Assembly (NCBI GenBank): GCA_016779015.1
Contig: JADHOK010000092.1
Coordinates: forward strand, 1 to 5,595
Source: PS1 clade bacterium
Lineage (GTDB): Bacteria; Pseudomonadota; Alphaproteobacteria; RS24
Length of the DNA: 5,595 nt
Reading direction: 5' to 3'
Shown here in pieces: positions 1-5,563 of this stretch (positions are counted from its first letter, which is position 1; each line of letters begins with the position of its first letter). Made by a program: the position numbers and the translations under genes. The notes beneath the pieces were generated by a model. The model worked only from the letters and a program-made list of their open reading frames with translations. It did no database searches and was not told the origin of the DNA.

Positions 1-1058
1 CGGTGATTGCCTGCGACCGTTATGAAAACGCGCCCGCCATGCAATTGGCCGACCGGGCTTTGGTGTTTGATATGCTCAATGAGGCGCAATTGCGCGCCCA
101 TATTCAATCGGTGAACCCGGATTTGGTGGTGCCCGAGATTGAAGCCATCAACACGCAAGTGCTGCTGGATATTGAGGGCGAGCGCACCATTGTGCCGTCT
201 GCGCGCGCCGTCGATCTGACTATGAATCGCGACCGCATTCGAGACCGTGCCGCCGAGATTGGCCTGCCGACCGCGCAATATGGCTATGCCGAAGATCTGC
301 CGCAAATGCTCGCGCTGTATGAGGACATGGCCGCGAAAGTTGTCGTCAAGCCGGTGATGAGCTCGTCCGGCAAAGGCCAATCGACGGTCGATGCCGGTGA
401 CGCCGAGGCCGCGCAACAAGCGTGGCACTATGCGGTCGATAATATGCGCGGCGACCGGCCGAAAGTAATCGTCGAGGAGTTTATCGATTTCGATTACGAG
501 ATTACCCTGCTGACGGTGCGCCAGAAAGACGCCGAGACGGTCTACTGTCCGGTGCTGCAACACCGGCAGGTCGATGGGGATTTCAAAATCAGCGAGCAAG
601 GCACGTTTGACATGGGCGCGCTGGAGGCCGAGGCGCAGGCCATGGCCAAAAAAATCACCGATGATTTGGGGGGCTATGGTTTGTTCGGGGTCGAGTTTTT
701 TATCCGCGGCGATGAAGTGATATTTTCCGAGCTGAGCCCGCGCCCGCACGATACCGGACTGCTGACGCTATATACGCAAAACCTGTCAGAATTCGACCTG
801 CACGCGCGCGCTATTTTGCACCTACCGATCAGCAATATCACAGCGTTGCGCGCCGGTGCGTGCCACACGATTAACGCCGAACAGGCGAGCGAAAACTACA
901 CTGTGGCGGGGCTGGATGCGGTGGAGGCGATGGAGAATGTGGAAGCGATGATGTTCGCCAAGCCCGACGCCTATCCCAATCGCCGCCTCGGCATTGTGTT
1001 TGCGCCCGATGTGGAAACCGCCAAAGCGGCGCGCGCCAAAATTACGTTGAGCTATTAG
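1..1058 (+). CDS. purT: Formate-dependent phosphoribosylglycinamide formyltransferase (GAR transformylase 2), 5' truncated by window edge
   Basis: PurT catalyses the ATP- and formate-dependent formylation of glycinamide ribonucleotide, the third step of de novo purine synthesis, in the cytosol. It is an ATP-grasp enzyme. The visible 351 residues align by eye without large gaps to E. coli PurT from about residue 38. Roughly 37 N-terminal residues, including the GSGELGK substrate loop, therefore lie left of the window, and the GTG at base 3 is an internal valine, not a start. Numbering from that codon, I see the GAR-binding PEIEAI (44-49), MNR (74-76), the ATP-grasp loop VKPVMSSSGKGQ (115-126), metal-binding glutamates in GVEFF (E231) and FSELSPRPHD (E243, D250), and the C-terminal K320 and R327-R328. 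All match the E. coli ligand residues, so the enzyme should be active. The stop is TAG at 1056-1058. No downstream purine gene follows. Identification is very secure. Confidence 0.97.
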   Translation, partial: VIACDRYENAPAMQLADRALVFDMLNEAQLRAHIQSVNPDLVVPEIEAINTQVLLDIEGERTIVPSARAVDLTMNRDRIRDRAAEIGLPTAQYGYAEDLPQMLALYEDMAAKVVVKPVMSSSGKGQSTVDAGDAEAAQQAWHYAVDNMRGDRPKVIVEEFIDFDYEITLLTVRQKDAETVYCPVLQHRQVDGDFKISEQGTFDMGALEAEAQAMAKKITDDLGGYGLFGVEFFIRGDEVIFSELSPRPHDTGLLTLYTQNLSEFDLHARAILHLPISNITALRAGACHTINAEQASENYTVAGLDAVEAMENVEAMMFAKPDAYPNRRLGIVFAPDVETAKAARAKITLSY

Positions 1059-1117
1059 CCAACTGCTCGAAAAGTGCTGGCCTGAAAAGCGGTGGCGTTA
1101 CCAAAAACCCGTTAGCG

Positions 1118-1146
1118 TTGTTCTTTGCGCGGGGTTTGGGTAATCT
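1118..1146 (+). promoter_or_regulatory. Weak candidate sigma70-type promoter for the MFS gene
   Basis: TTGTTC at 1118-1123 and TAATCT at 1141-1146 are separated by exactly 17 bp. Each box matches its consensus at only three of six positions, so the correct spacing is the main argument. The pair sits in the only gap between purT and the transporter gene, and the predicted start point would fall near 1153. No clear intrinsic terminator for purT is visible between 1059 and 1117, so read-through from purT is an alternative source of transcription. This is inference from spacing and position. Confidence 0.25.
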
Positions 1147-1148
1147 CG

Positions 1149-1159
1149 CGGAAATTCCG
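1149..1159. promoter_or_regulatory. 11-bp palindrome CGGAAATTCCG upstream of the MFS gene (operator-like)
   Basis: CGGAA-A-TTCCG is a perfect inverted repeat centred on 1154. It lies three bases after the candidate -10 box and 20-35 bp before the possible start codons, where a repressor operator would block transcription initiation. No regulator gene is present in the window, and a short palindrome like this can arise by chance, so its role is speculative. Confidence 0.2.
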
Positions 1160-1193
1160 TTTTCCCCGTAATCGCAACATGTCAGGGTGTTTG

Positions 1194-2441
1194 GTGCAGG
1201 AACAGCAAACAAAAATATTCTTCGGCTGGTGGGTGCTCATCGCTATCGGCTATAGCCTGTTTGTCGGTGCCGGGATGATTTTTTACGCCATGTCGGTGCT
1301 GCTGGAGGCGATTGTCGCCACCACCGATTTTTCAGTCGCGCAAATCTCCGGCGCCAATACGGTGTTCTTGGTCGCCGGCGGTCTTGCCGGTATCGCGGTC
1401 GGCGAGCTTATCTCGCGTTATGACGCGCGCTATTGCGTCGCCATTGGAACATTATTTGTCGCGGTAATTTATTACGCCTTGCCCGCCGCGCAATCATTGG
1501 CGGCGATTTACCTCGCCTATGCGGCGTTGGGCGTGGGCTATGCGATGACGGCGCTGGTGCCGGCCACCACATTGGTGGCGCGCTGGTTTGTGCGCCGCCG
1601 CGCGCTGGCCATTGCGCTTACCCAATCGGGTCTGTCGCTGGGGGGGATTATCGTTACGCCGCTACTGGCCCGCTCGCTCGACCTCAACGGGCTGGAAGGC
1701 ATGCGCACGCCATGGGCGATGGCGGTTATCTTGTTCAATATCCCGCTGGCGGTCATCTTGCTGCGCCCCGCGCCCGAGGCGATGGGGTTGAAACCGGATG
1801 GCGATGGCTTGCTCGAAACAGAAGTCGACACACAAGTCAGCATGGAGGGCGACGGCATGGAGGCGGGCGCGGCATTGCGGTCGCCTTATTTTCGTTTGCT
1901 GGCCACCGCATCGCTGCTCGCCTTGATGGCGCAGGTTGGCACCATCGCCCATGTTTTCACCTGGGCGTTGGAGCGCGCCAATGCTGAGACCGCCGCCATC
2001 ACCGTCGCCTCACTGGCCTTTTGCTCGCTCACCGGACGGTTGATTTGCGGCGCGGTGCTTGACCGCCTCAATCTGTTCGTCTTTGTGCTGACCATTTACG
2101 CGCTGCAAGCGCTGGCCATGTTCGCCATGGCGTTCGCCCAAGGCGCGCCGGCGGTGCTGGCACTGACCGCATTTTTCGGTTTCACGGTCGGTAATATTTT
2201 AATGTCGCAACCGCTGCTGGTGGCGGCGGCGTTTGGGGTGCGCGACTTTCCGCGCATCCTCAGCGTGCAACAATTAGTGATGAATGCCGGGGTGGCGTTG
2301 GGGCCGATTGTCATCGGGCTGATTTATGATTTCGGCGGCGGCTACGCCAACGCTTTTGTGTTTGTCGGCATGTGCAGTCTGGCGGCCATGGCCAGTCTTT
2401 ACGCCGCCGGTCACCCGAACCGCGTCGCGGCAGATCACTAA
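1194..2441 (+). CDS. Major facilitator superfamily (MFS) transporter, monocarboxylate/oxalate-formate antiporter-like
   Basis: This is a predicted 12-TM inner-membrane secondary transporter of 415 residues, a normal MFS length. The protein opens KIFFGWWVLIAIGYSLF (7-23), the FGWW start common in the monocarboxylate/oxalate-formate branch. It carries ARWFVRRRALAIALTQSGLSLGG (129-151), matching the family's WF-x-RR-x-LA...SGxxLGG signature in TM4-TM5. A RPAPEAMGLKPDG turn (191-203) leads into a hydrophilic central loop (about 200-230) that separates the two six-helix halves. The second half has TGRLICGAVLDRLN (280-293), the repeat of the MFS loop motif G-R-x-x-x-G-x-x-x-D-R; its first-half counterpart (GELISRYDAR, 70-79) is degenerate. 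I prefer the GTG at 1194 because CAGGGTG (1183-1189) is a plausible ribosome binding site and the protein then starts just before the FFGWW motif. An in-frame ATG at 1179 has no such site and would add five residues. The substrate cannot be read from the sequence. It is convergent with the MATE gene. Confidence 0.9.
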   Translation: MQEQQTKIFFGWWVLIAIGYSLFVGAGMIFYAMSVLLEAIVATTDFSVAQISGANTVFLVAGGLAGIAVGELISRYDARYCVAIGTLFVAVIYYALPAAQSLAAIYLAYAALGVGYAMTALVPATTLVARWFVRRRALAIALTQSGLSLGGIIVTPLLARSLDLNGLEGMRTPWAMAVILFNIPLAVILLRPAPEAMGLKPDGDGLLETEVDTQVSMEGDGMEAGAALRSPYFRLLATASLLALMAQVGTIAHVFTWALERANAETAAITVASLAFCSLTGRLICGAVLDRLNLFVFVLTIYALQALAMFAMAFAQGAPAVLALTAFFGFTVGNILMSQPLLVAAAFGVRDFPRILSVQQLVMNAGVALGPIVIGLIYDFGGGYANAFVFVGMCSLAAMASLYAAGHPNRVAADH

Positions 2442-2444
2442 AAA

Positions 2445-3812
2445 TCAGGCCGAAACTTCGGCTTTGGCCTCTGGTCGCCACGCGCCGTTAAACACGGCCA
2501 GCGAAATCATGCCCGCATAAATCATCAGCGCGATGACGGTGGTGACAAAAATCGCCGTGAGACCGAAATCGAATTGATGCACCAGCAGCGACGCGCCGCC
2601 GACCGTAATAACAAAGCGCAGAATTTGCGCGCGAATGGGCCAGGTCATGGTACCGGCACCTTGCGAGGCGAAATACAGCACCAGGCCAATGCCCAAAAAG
2701 GCGTAAGCCGGGCCGACAATGCGGATATAGCCGCGCGCGGTTTCAAAAGCGGCGACGTCATCGGTGAAAATCGGAATCCACACATTGGGGAATAAAGCCA
2801 ACAGGCCGCCGACCGAAGCGCAGACCAGCGTCGCGCAGCCGACGCCATAACGCGCCGCCAGCTCGGCGCGGTCGTAGTCACCGGCGCCGATATTGGTGCC
2901 GACAATCGTCGTCAGCGCCGTGCCAAAAGCGAAAATCACCGGCAACATGATGAACTCGATGCGCGTACCGATGCCATAACCGGCCAGCGCTTGCGGGCCG
3001 AATGTGCCGACCAAAGCGGTCAGGCCCAAAATAGTGCCGACATTCAAAAGTGGGTTGAGGCTGGCCGGGCGCGCCACCAGCAAAATATCGCTGACCAGTT
3101 CGGGTCGCCACCCGGCTTGCGTCGTTTTGAGGGCCAGTGCGCGTTTGCCCCGCCATAATTCGAGCAGCAAAATAGCGGTCATAATCGTGCCGGTGATGAC
3201 GCTGGACACCGCCGCTCCAGTCACACCCAAGGCGGGCAGGCCGAAAAAGCCGAACACCAATATGGCGGTCACCGGCACTTGCAAAAGGCCGGTCAATATC
3301 ATCAGCTTGGCGGGAAATGCCATATCGCCGGCTCCGCGATAAACCGCGCCAATGGCGCTGCTGAGCCACATCATCAAACCGCCGCTGAACAGCACCCAGC
3401 AATAAGTCACGGCCATTTCGAGGATGACGCCATCGCCGCCCAAAAGGCTGAGCAATTGGCGGCCAAACAGCGCGAAGAGAATAAAAAACACCACCGCGCC
3501 AATGGTGCCGCCATAGATGGCGTGCCAGACCAATCGCTCGGCATTATCGCGATTGCCGTGCCCCAGCGCCCGCGCGATGGAGGCCGTGATAGCCCCGCCC
3601 AACGGCCCGCCCGACATGGTTTGCACCAGAATGAGCAGCGGAAATACCAGCGCGATGGCGGCCAGCGCCTCGGTGCCAAGACGACCGATAATGTAAATCT
3701 CTGCCAGATTGACCACCGCTTGCAGCGTAAAAGCGGCGGTGTTCGGCGCTGTCATCTGTAACAGCAGGCGCAGCGGCGGTTCGGTCAGCATGGCGTGGGT
3801 GCGGTCGTTCAT
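2445..3812 (-). CDS. MATE family multidrug/cation efflux transporter (NorM/DinF-like)
   Basis: This is a predicted inner-membrane antiporter that uses a Na+ or H+ gradient to expel organic cations or drugs; family membership does not give the substrate. It has 455 residues from the chosen start, typical of MATE proteins, with about 12 hydrophobic segments in two homologous halves. Recognisable features are the N-terminal MLTEPPLRLLLQMTAPN (8-24), LGHGNRDNAERLVWHA (83-98) after TM2, YRGAGDMAFP (158-167), the second-half equivalent GTNIGAGDYDRAE (305-317), and FASQGAGTMTWP (381-392). The ATG at 3812 is preferred over an in-frame ATG at 3845. The ten codons after the upstream ATG include two TTA, one AGA and one ATA, unlike the rest of the gene, which suggests leader DNA. 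No strong Shine-Dalgarno precedes 3812, whereas AGGCGG precedes 3845, so the start is not certain. Its stop lies 3 bp from that of the MFS gene, and it diverges from the GNAT gene. Confidence 0.93.
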   Translation of the reverse strand: MNDRTHAMLTEPPLRLLLQMTAPNTAAFTLQAVVNLAEIYIIGRLGTEALAAIALVFPLLILVQTMSGGPLGGAITASIARALGHGNRDNAERLVWHAIYGGTIGAVVFFILFALFGRQLLSLLGGDGVILEMAVTYCWVLFSGGLMMWLSSAIGAVYRGAGDMAFPAKLMILTGLLQVPVTAILVFGFFGLPALGVTGAAVSSVITGTIMTAILLLELWRGKRALALKTTQAGWRPELVSDILLVARPASLNPLLNVGTILGLTALVGTFGPQALAGYGIGTRIEFIMLPVIFAFGTALTTIVGTNIGAGDYDRAELAARYGVGCATLVCASVGGLLALFPNVWIPIFTDDVAAFETARGYIRIVGPAYAFLGIGLVLYFASQGAGTMTWPIRAQILRFVITVGGASLLVHQFDFGLTAIFVTTVIALMIYAGMISLAVFNGAWRPEAKAEVSA

Positions 3813-3880
3813 AAAATTTATTAAACCCCAAGTTCTGCCTAACATAGCCGCCTGACAGTAAATCGCCTAGACTTAACACC

Positions 3881-4432
3881 ATGAGCAAAACGACCGGCAT
3901 TTTGGAGACCGAGCGCCTGCATTTGGTGGATTTTACCGCCGCCCATCTGGATGATTTCGCCGCCATGAATGCCGACCCGCAAGTGATGGAATTCTTTCCG
4001 GCCACGCAGAGCCGTGCGCAAAGCGCGGCCCTGCTCGATCGCATCATCGCCCATCGCGCCACGCATGGCTATTCGCTGTTCGCCCTGCATCTTAAATCGG
4101 ACAATCGCTTTATCGGTTTCACCGGTCTGCTGCACGCAGATTTTGAGGCGCATTTCACACCGGCGGTGGAAATCGGCTGGCGCTTTCAGCGGTCTGCTTG
4201 GGGGCAGGATTTGGGGCCGGAGGCGGCGCGCGCCTACCTCGGCTTTGGCTTTGAGACGCTGGGCCTCGAAGAAATTGTTTCCTTTACGGCGCGCATAAAT
4301 TTACGTTCGGTAAGGGTGATGCAAAAAATCGGCATGCAGAACGACCCTGCCGATGATTTCGACCATCCCAATTTGGCGGCCGGCGACAGGCTGCGCCGCC
4401 ACGTCTTATATCGCGTGAGGAGACCCAAATGA
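3881..4432 (+). CDS. GNAT family N-acetyltransferase, RimJ/RimL type (Acetyltransf_3-like)
   Basis: This is a probable cytosolic acetyl-CoA-dependent N-acetyltransferase of 183 residues, normal for the family. The protein begins with the hallmark ILETERLHLVDFTAAHLDDF (7-26), which corresponds to the L-x-T-x-R-L-x-L-R opening of RimJ/RimL-like enzymes. It continues with RFIGFTGL (76-83), EIGWRFQRSAWGQDLGPEA (97-115) as the acetyl-CoA motif A, and NLRSVRVMQKIGM (140-152) as motif B with the conserved Asn, Ser and Gly. The tail DHPN...LRRHVLYRV resembles the H-P...L-R-x-H-V-L-Y-x end of many members. One oddity is that motif A reads WGQDLGPEA where WGxG(Y/L)AxEA is usual, so Asp110 replaces a pyrophosphate-loop glycine. 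The substrate could be a ribosomal protein N-terminus, an antibiotic or a metabolite; the sequence does not say. The ATG at 3881 has no clear Shine-Dalgarno, and TAGACT at 3868-3873 could be a -10 box giving an almost leaderless mRNA. The stop overlaps the next gene. Confidence 0.92.
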   Translation: MSKTTGILETERLHLVDFTAAHLDDFAAMNADPQVMEFFPATQSRAQSAALLDRIIAHRATHGYSLFALHLKSDNRFIGFTGLLHADFEAHFTPAVEIGWRFQRSAWGQDLGPEAARAYLGFGFETLGLEEIVSFTARINLRSVRVMQKIGMQNDPADDFDHPNLAAGDRLRRHVLYRVRRPK

Positions 4433-4656
4433 AATATGTTGCATGGCTGAAATGGGGCGGCACGGCGTTTGTGCTGACCGGCATTTTACTGACCAATCTG
4501 AACATTTATCCGCTCAATATTATAGTCCACGGCACCGGCTCGATAGGCTGGACGGCGGCGGGTATTATCACTAAAGACCGCGCGCTGACGGTCAATTTCG
4601 CTATGCAATTGCCGCTATTCGCGCTCGGTTATATGAAGATCGGCGGCTTGATATAG
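4429..4656 (+). CDS. Small hydrophobic membrane protein of unknown function, translationally coupled to the GNAT gene
   Basis: This is a 75-residue protein with probably three membrane segments (about 9-23, 29-47 and 54-70) separated by short turns, and no cleavable signal peptide. It has a conserved-looking pattern in the middle: N-I-Y-P-L-N (25-30), then GSIGWTAAGIITKDRALTVNF (37-57), in which G-W-x-x-x-G plus K-D-R-A-L after the second helix recalls a group of short alphaproteobacterial membrane proteins of unknown function. I cannot assign a named family with confidence. The gene is very likely real: GAGGAG (4417-4422) is a strong ribosome binding site six bases before the ATG, the start overlaps the GNAT stop as ATGA (4429-4432), and codon use matches its neighbours. 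The overlap implies coupled translation with the acetyltransferase; a functional link is inference only. Its TAG stop lies inside the first copy of a 21-bp tandem duplication. Confidence 0.8.
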   Translation: MKYVAWLKWGGTAFVLTGILLTNLNIYPLNIIVHGTGSIGWTAAGIITKDRALTVNFAMQLPLFALGYMKIGGLI

Positions 4657-4692
4657 CGCAAAGTCATTGAGATATAGCGCAAAGTCATTGAG
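4650..4692. repeat. Perfect 21-bp tandem duplication spanning the stop codon of the small membrane protein gene
   Basis: The 21 bases at 4651-4671 (beginning ATATAGCGCAAAG and ending TCATTGAG) are repeated without mismatch at 4672-4692. The G before each copy extends the period-21 match to 4650-4692. Copy 1 contains the last Ile codon and TAG stop of the small gene, so copy 2 carries a second TAG in the same frame at 4675-4677. The absence of any difference suggests a recent slippage event or active maintenance. Confidence 0.97.
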
Positions 4693-4719
4693 GGCGCGAA
4701 ACTGAGACATAGTGCCCTC
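4690..4719 (+). terminator. Hairpin after the GNAT/small-protein unit (weak terminator candidate)
   Basis: GAGGGCGC (4690-4697) pairs with GTGCCCTC (4712-4719) in an 8-bp stem with one G-U pair and a 14-base loop. The downstream sequence TAAACTTTCG is only mildly T-rich, so as an intrinsic terminator it is weak. Its position 33 bp after the small gene's stop and ahead of the carbonic anhydrase leader fits a transcription end or an mRNA 3'-end stabiliser. The stem's first three bases are the end of repeat copy 2. Confidence 0.35.
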
Positions 4720-4743
4720 TAAACTTTCGTGGAATCATAGAAT

Positions 4744-4766
4744 AATTTGGCGTTAAGAATTTGGCG
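4744..4766 (+). repeat. Short direct repeat AATTTGGCG x2 (14-bp period) upstream of the carbonic anhydrase gene
   Basis: AATTTGGCG occurs at 4744-4752 and again at 4758-4766, separated by TTAAG, followed by the related CTTGGGGCTTGGC. It lies in the leader or promoter region of the carbonic anhydrase gene, just after a TAGAAT (4738-4743) that resembles a -10 box but has no good -35 partner. Direct repeats of this kind can be activator half-sites, but none is recognised here and chance is possible. Confidence 0.4.
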
Positions 4767-4771
4767 CTTGG

Positions 4772-4786
4772 GGCTTGGCACAAGCC
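4772..4786 (+). promoter_or_regulatory. Tight hairpin in the carbonic anhydrase 5' leader, just before the ribosome binding site
   Basis: GGCTTG (4772-4777) and CAAGCC (4781-4786) form a perfect 6-bp stem around a GCA loop. The strong Shine-Dalgarno AAGGAG (4796-4801) begins only ten bases later. The hairpin leaves the ribosome binding site free, so it might stabilise the mRNA or modulate initiation. It does not resemble a known riboswitch, and its function is unknown. Confidence 0.35.
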
Positions 4787-4807
4787 GGGCCGTTGAAGGA
4801 GAAGAAA

Positions 4808-5452
4808 ATGTCTGCTGTTTCATCATTACCGGCATCTTTTGTAGCGCGCTTTAAGCAGTGGAAGCAAAGCGGCTATGCCGAACAGGCCGAGCATTACGCC
4901 ACGCTGGCCGAGGGGCAAAGCCCGCAAGCCATGGTCATTTCGTGCTGCGATAGCCGCGTGCTGTCGACCGAGATTTTCAACGCTCCGGCCGGCACGTTTT
5001 TCATCCACCGCAACATCGCCAATCTGGTGCCGCCCTATGCGCCGAACAGCGATTTTCACGGCACAGCGGCGGCGGTGGAATATGCGGTCAAAGCGCTCAA
5101 AGTGCCGCATCTCATCATTATGGGGCATTCGGCCTGCGGGGGTGTGCAGGCGTGTTACGATTTGTGCGAGGGCGAAGCTGCGCCCGAGGATTCGGGTTTT
5201 GAATTTGTCGGTCATTGGTTGGACGTGCTGCGCCCGGCCTATGCGCGCGTCAGTGGCGCGGATGACGCGGCGCGCGCGGTCTCCATGGGGCATCAGGGGG
5301 TCATCGGCTCGCTGGAAAATCTGATGGGGTACCCGTTTGTGGCAGATGCTGTGGCGGCCGGCACGCTCAGCCTGCATGGGCTATGGCACGATATCGGCCC
5401 GGGCGAGCTTTACGAGCTGTCGCCCGAAAGCAACCGTTTCGAAAAGCTATAA
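4808..5452 (+). CDS. Beta-class carbonic anhydrase
   Basis: This is a cytosolic zinc enzyme that interconverts CO2 and bicarbonate, supplying bicarbonate for carboxylation reactions and pH balance. It has 214 residues, close to the roughly 220 of E. coli Can. The active-site motif C-x-D-x-R is present as C46-C-D48-S-R50, and the second zinc-binding motif H-x-x-C is H107-S-A-C110-G-G. Zinc is therefore held by C46, H107 and C110, with the D48/R50 catalytic dyad intact. Other beta-class landmarks are PAGTFFIHRNIANLVPPY (60-77), GTAAAVEYAVKALKVPHLIIMGHSACGGV (85-113), and the C-terminal LSLHGLWHDIGPGELYEL segment, in which LHGxWxDIxxGxL is typical. The start ATG at 4808 has AAGGAG at 4796-4801 with six-base spacing; an in-frame TTG at 4775 has no such support. 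It stands alone, downstream of a 151-bp intergenic region. Nothing visible ties it to carboxysomes or a sulfate-transporter partner. Confidence 0.96.
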   Translation: MSAVSSLPASFVARFKQWKQSGYAEQAEHYATLAEGQSPQAMVISCCDSRVLSTEIFNAPAGTFFIHRNIANLVPPYAPNSDFHGTAAAVEYAVKALKVPHLIIMGHSACGGVQACYDLCEGEAAPEDSGFEFVGHWLDVLRPAYARVSGADDAARAVSMGHQGVIGSLENLMGYPFVADAVAAGTLSLHGLWHDIGPGELYELSPESNRFEKL

Positions 5453-5460
5453 ATCGGCAC

Positions 5461-5492
5461 AAAAAAGGGGCCGCCCCTCTACGGGCAGCCCC
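5461..5492 (-). terminator. Intrinsic terminator oriented for the minus-strand gene at the right edge
   Basis: GGGGCCGCCC (5467-5476) pairs with GGGCAGCCCC (5483-5492) around the loop CTCTAC, giving a 10-bp stem with one C-A mismatch. Six A residues at 5461-5466 become TTTTTT after the hairpin on the minus strand, the classic rho-independent arrangement. On the plus strand the hairpin is followed by CCCCAATTG, so termination of the carbonic anhydrase transcript would be poorer, although the stem may still define its 3' end. The terminator sits 71 bp past the stop of the partial minus-strand gene. Confidence 0.7.
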
Positions 5493-5563
5493 CCCCAATT
5501 GTCACTTCTGCTTTTCAGCCGAGGTTGTTTAAAGACGCTGAGACAACAATTAAACCGGCAAAA

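Noticed and set aside
1101..1137. Hairpin AAACCC (1105-1110) with GGGTTT (1132-1137) as a purT terminator
   Set aside because: The long, poorly paired interior and the lack of a T-tract make it unconvincing, and it overlaps the promoter-like pair.
1433..1987. 184-codon plus-strand frame inside the MFS gene
   Set aside because: This is an out-of-frame shadow with Gly, Arg and His runs; the overlapping MFS frame is full-length with clear family motifs.
3279..3761. 160-codon open frame on the plus strand inside the MATE gene
   Set aside because: Its composition (Gln, His, Ala and Lys rich, no fold-like pattern) is that of the complement of membrane-protein codons, and the MATE reading is unambiguous.
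4650..4692. Tandem repeat as the start of a CRISPR array or an attachment site
   Set aside because: There are only two directly abutting copies with no spacer, and no cas, integrase or tRNA gene is present.
4772..4786. Riboswitch in the carbonic anhydrase leader
   Set aside because: There is one short stem only; no multi-helix aptamer or alternative anti-terminator pairing could be drawn.
4778..4790. Sigma-54 promoter suggested by TGGCAC near the carbonic anhydrase start
   Set aside because: The -12 element is absent: the bases five positions after TGGCAC read GGGC, not TTGC.
4826..5377. 183-codon open frame on the minus strand opposite the carbonic anhydrase
   Set aside because: It lies wholly within a well-identified gene, is rich in Arg and His as expected for an antisense shadow of GC-rich coding DNA, and has no recognisable domain.
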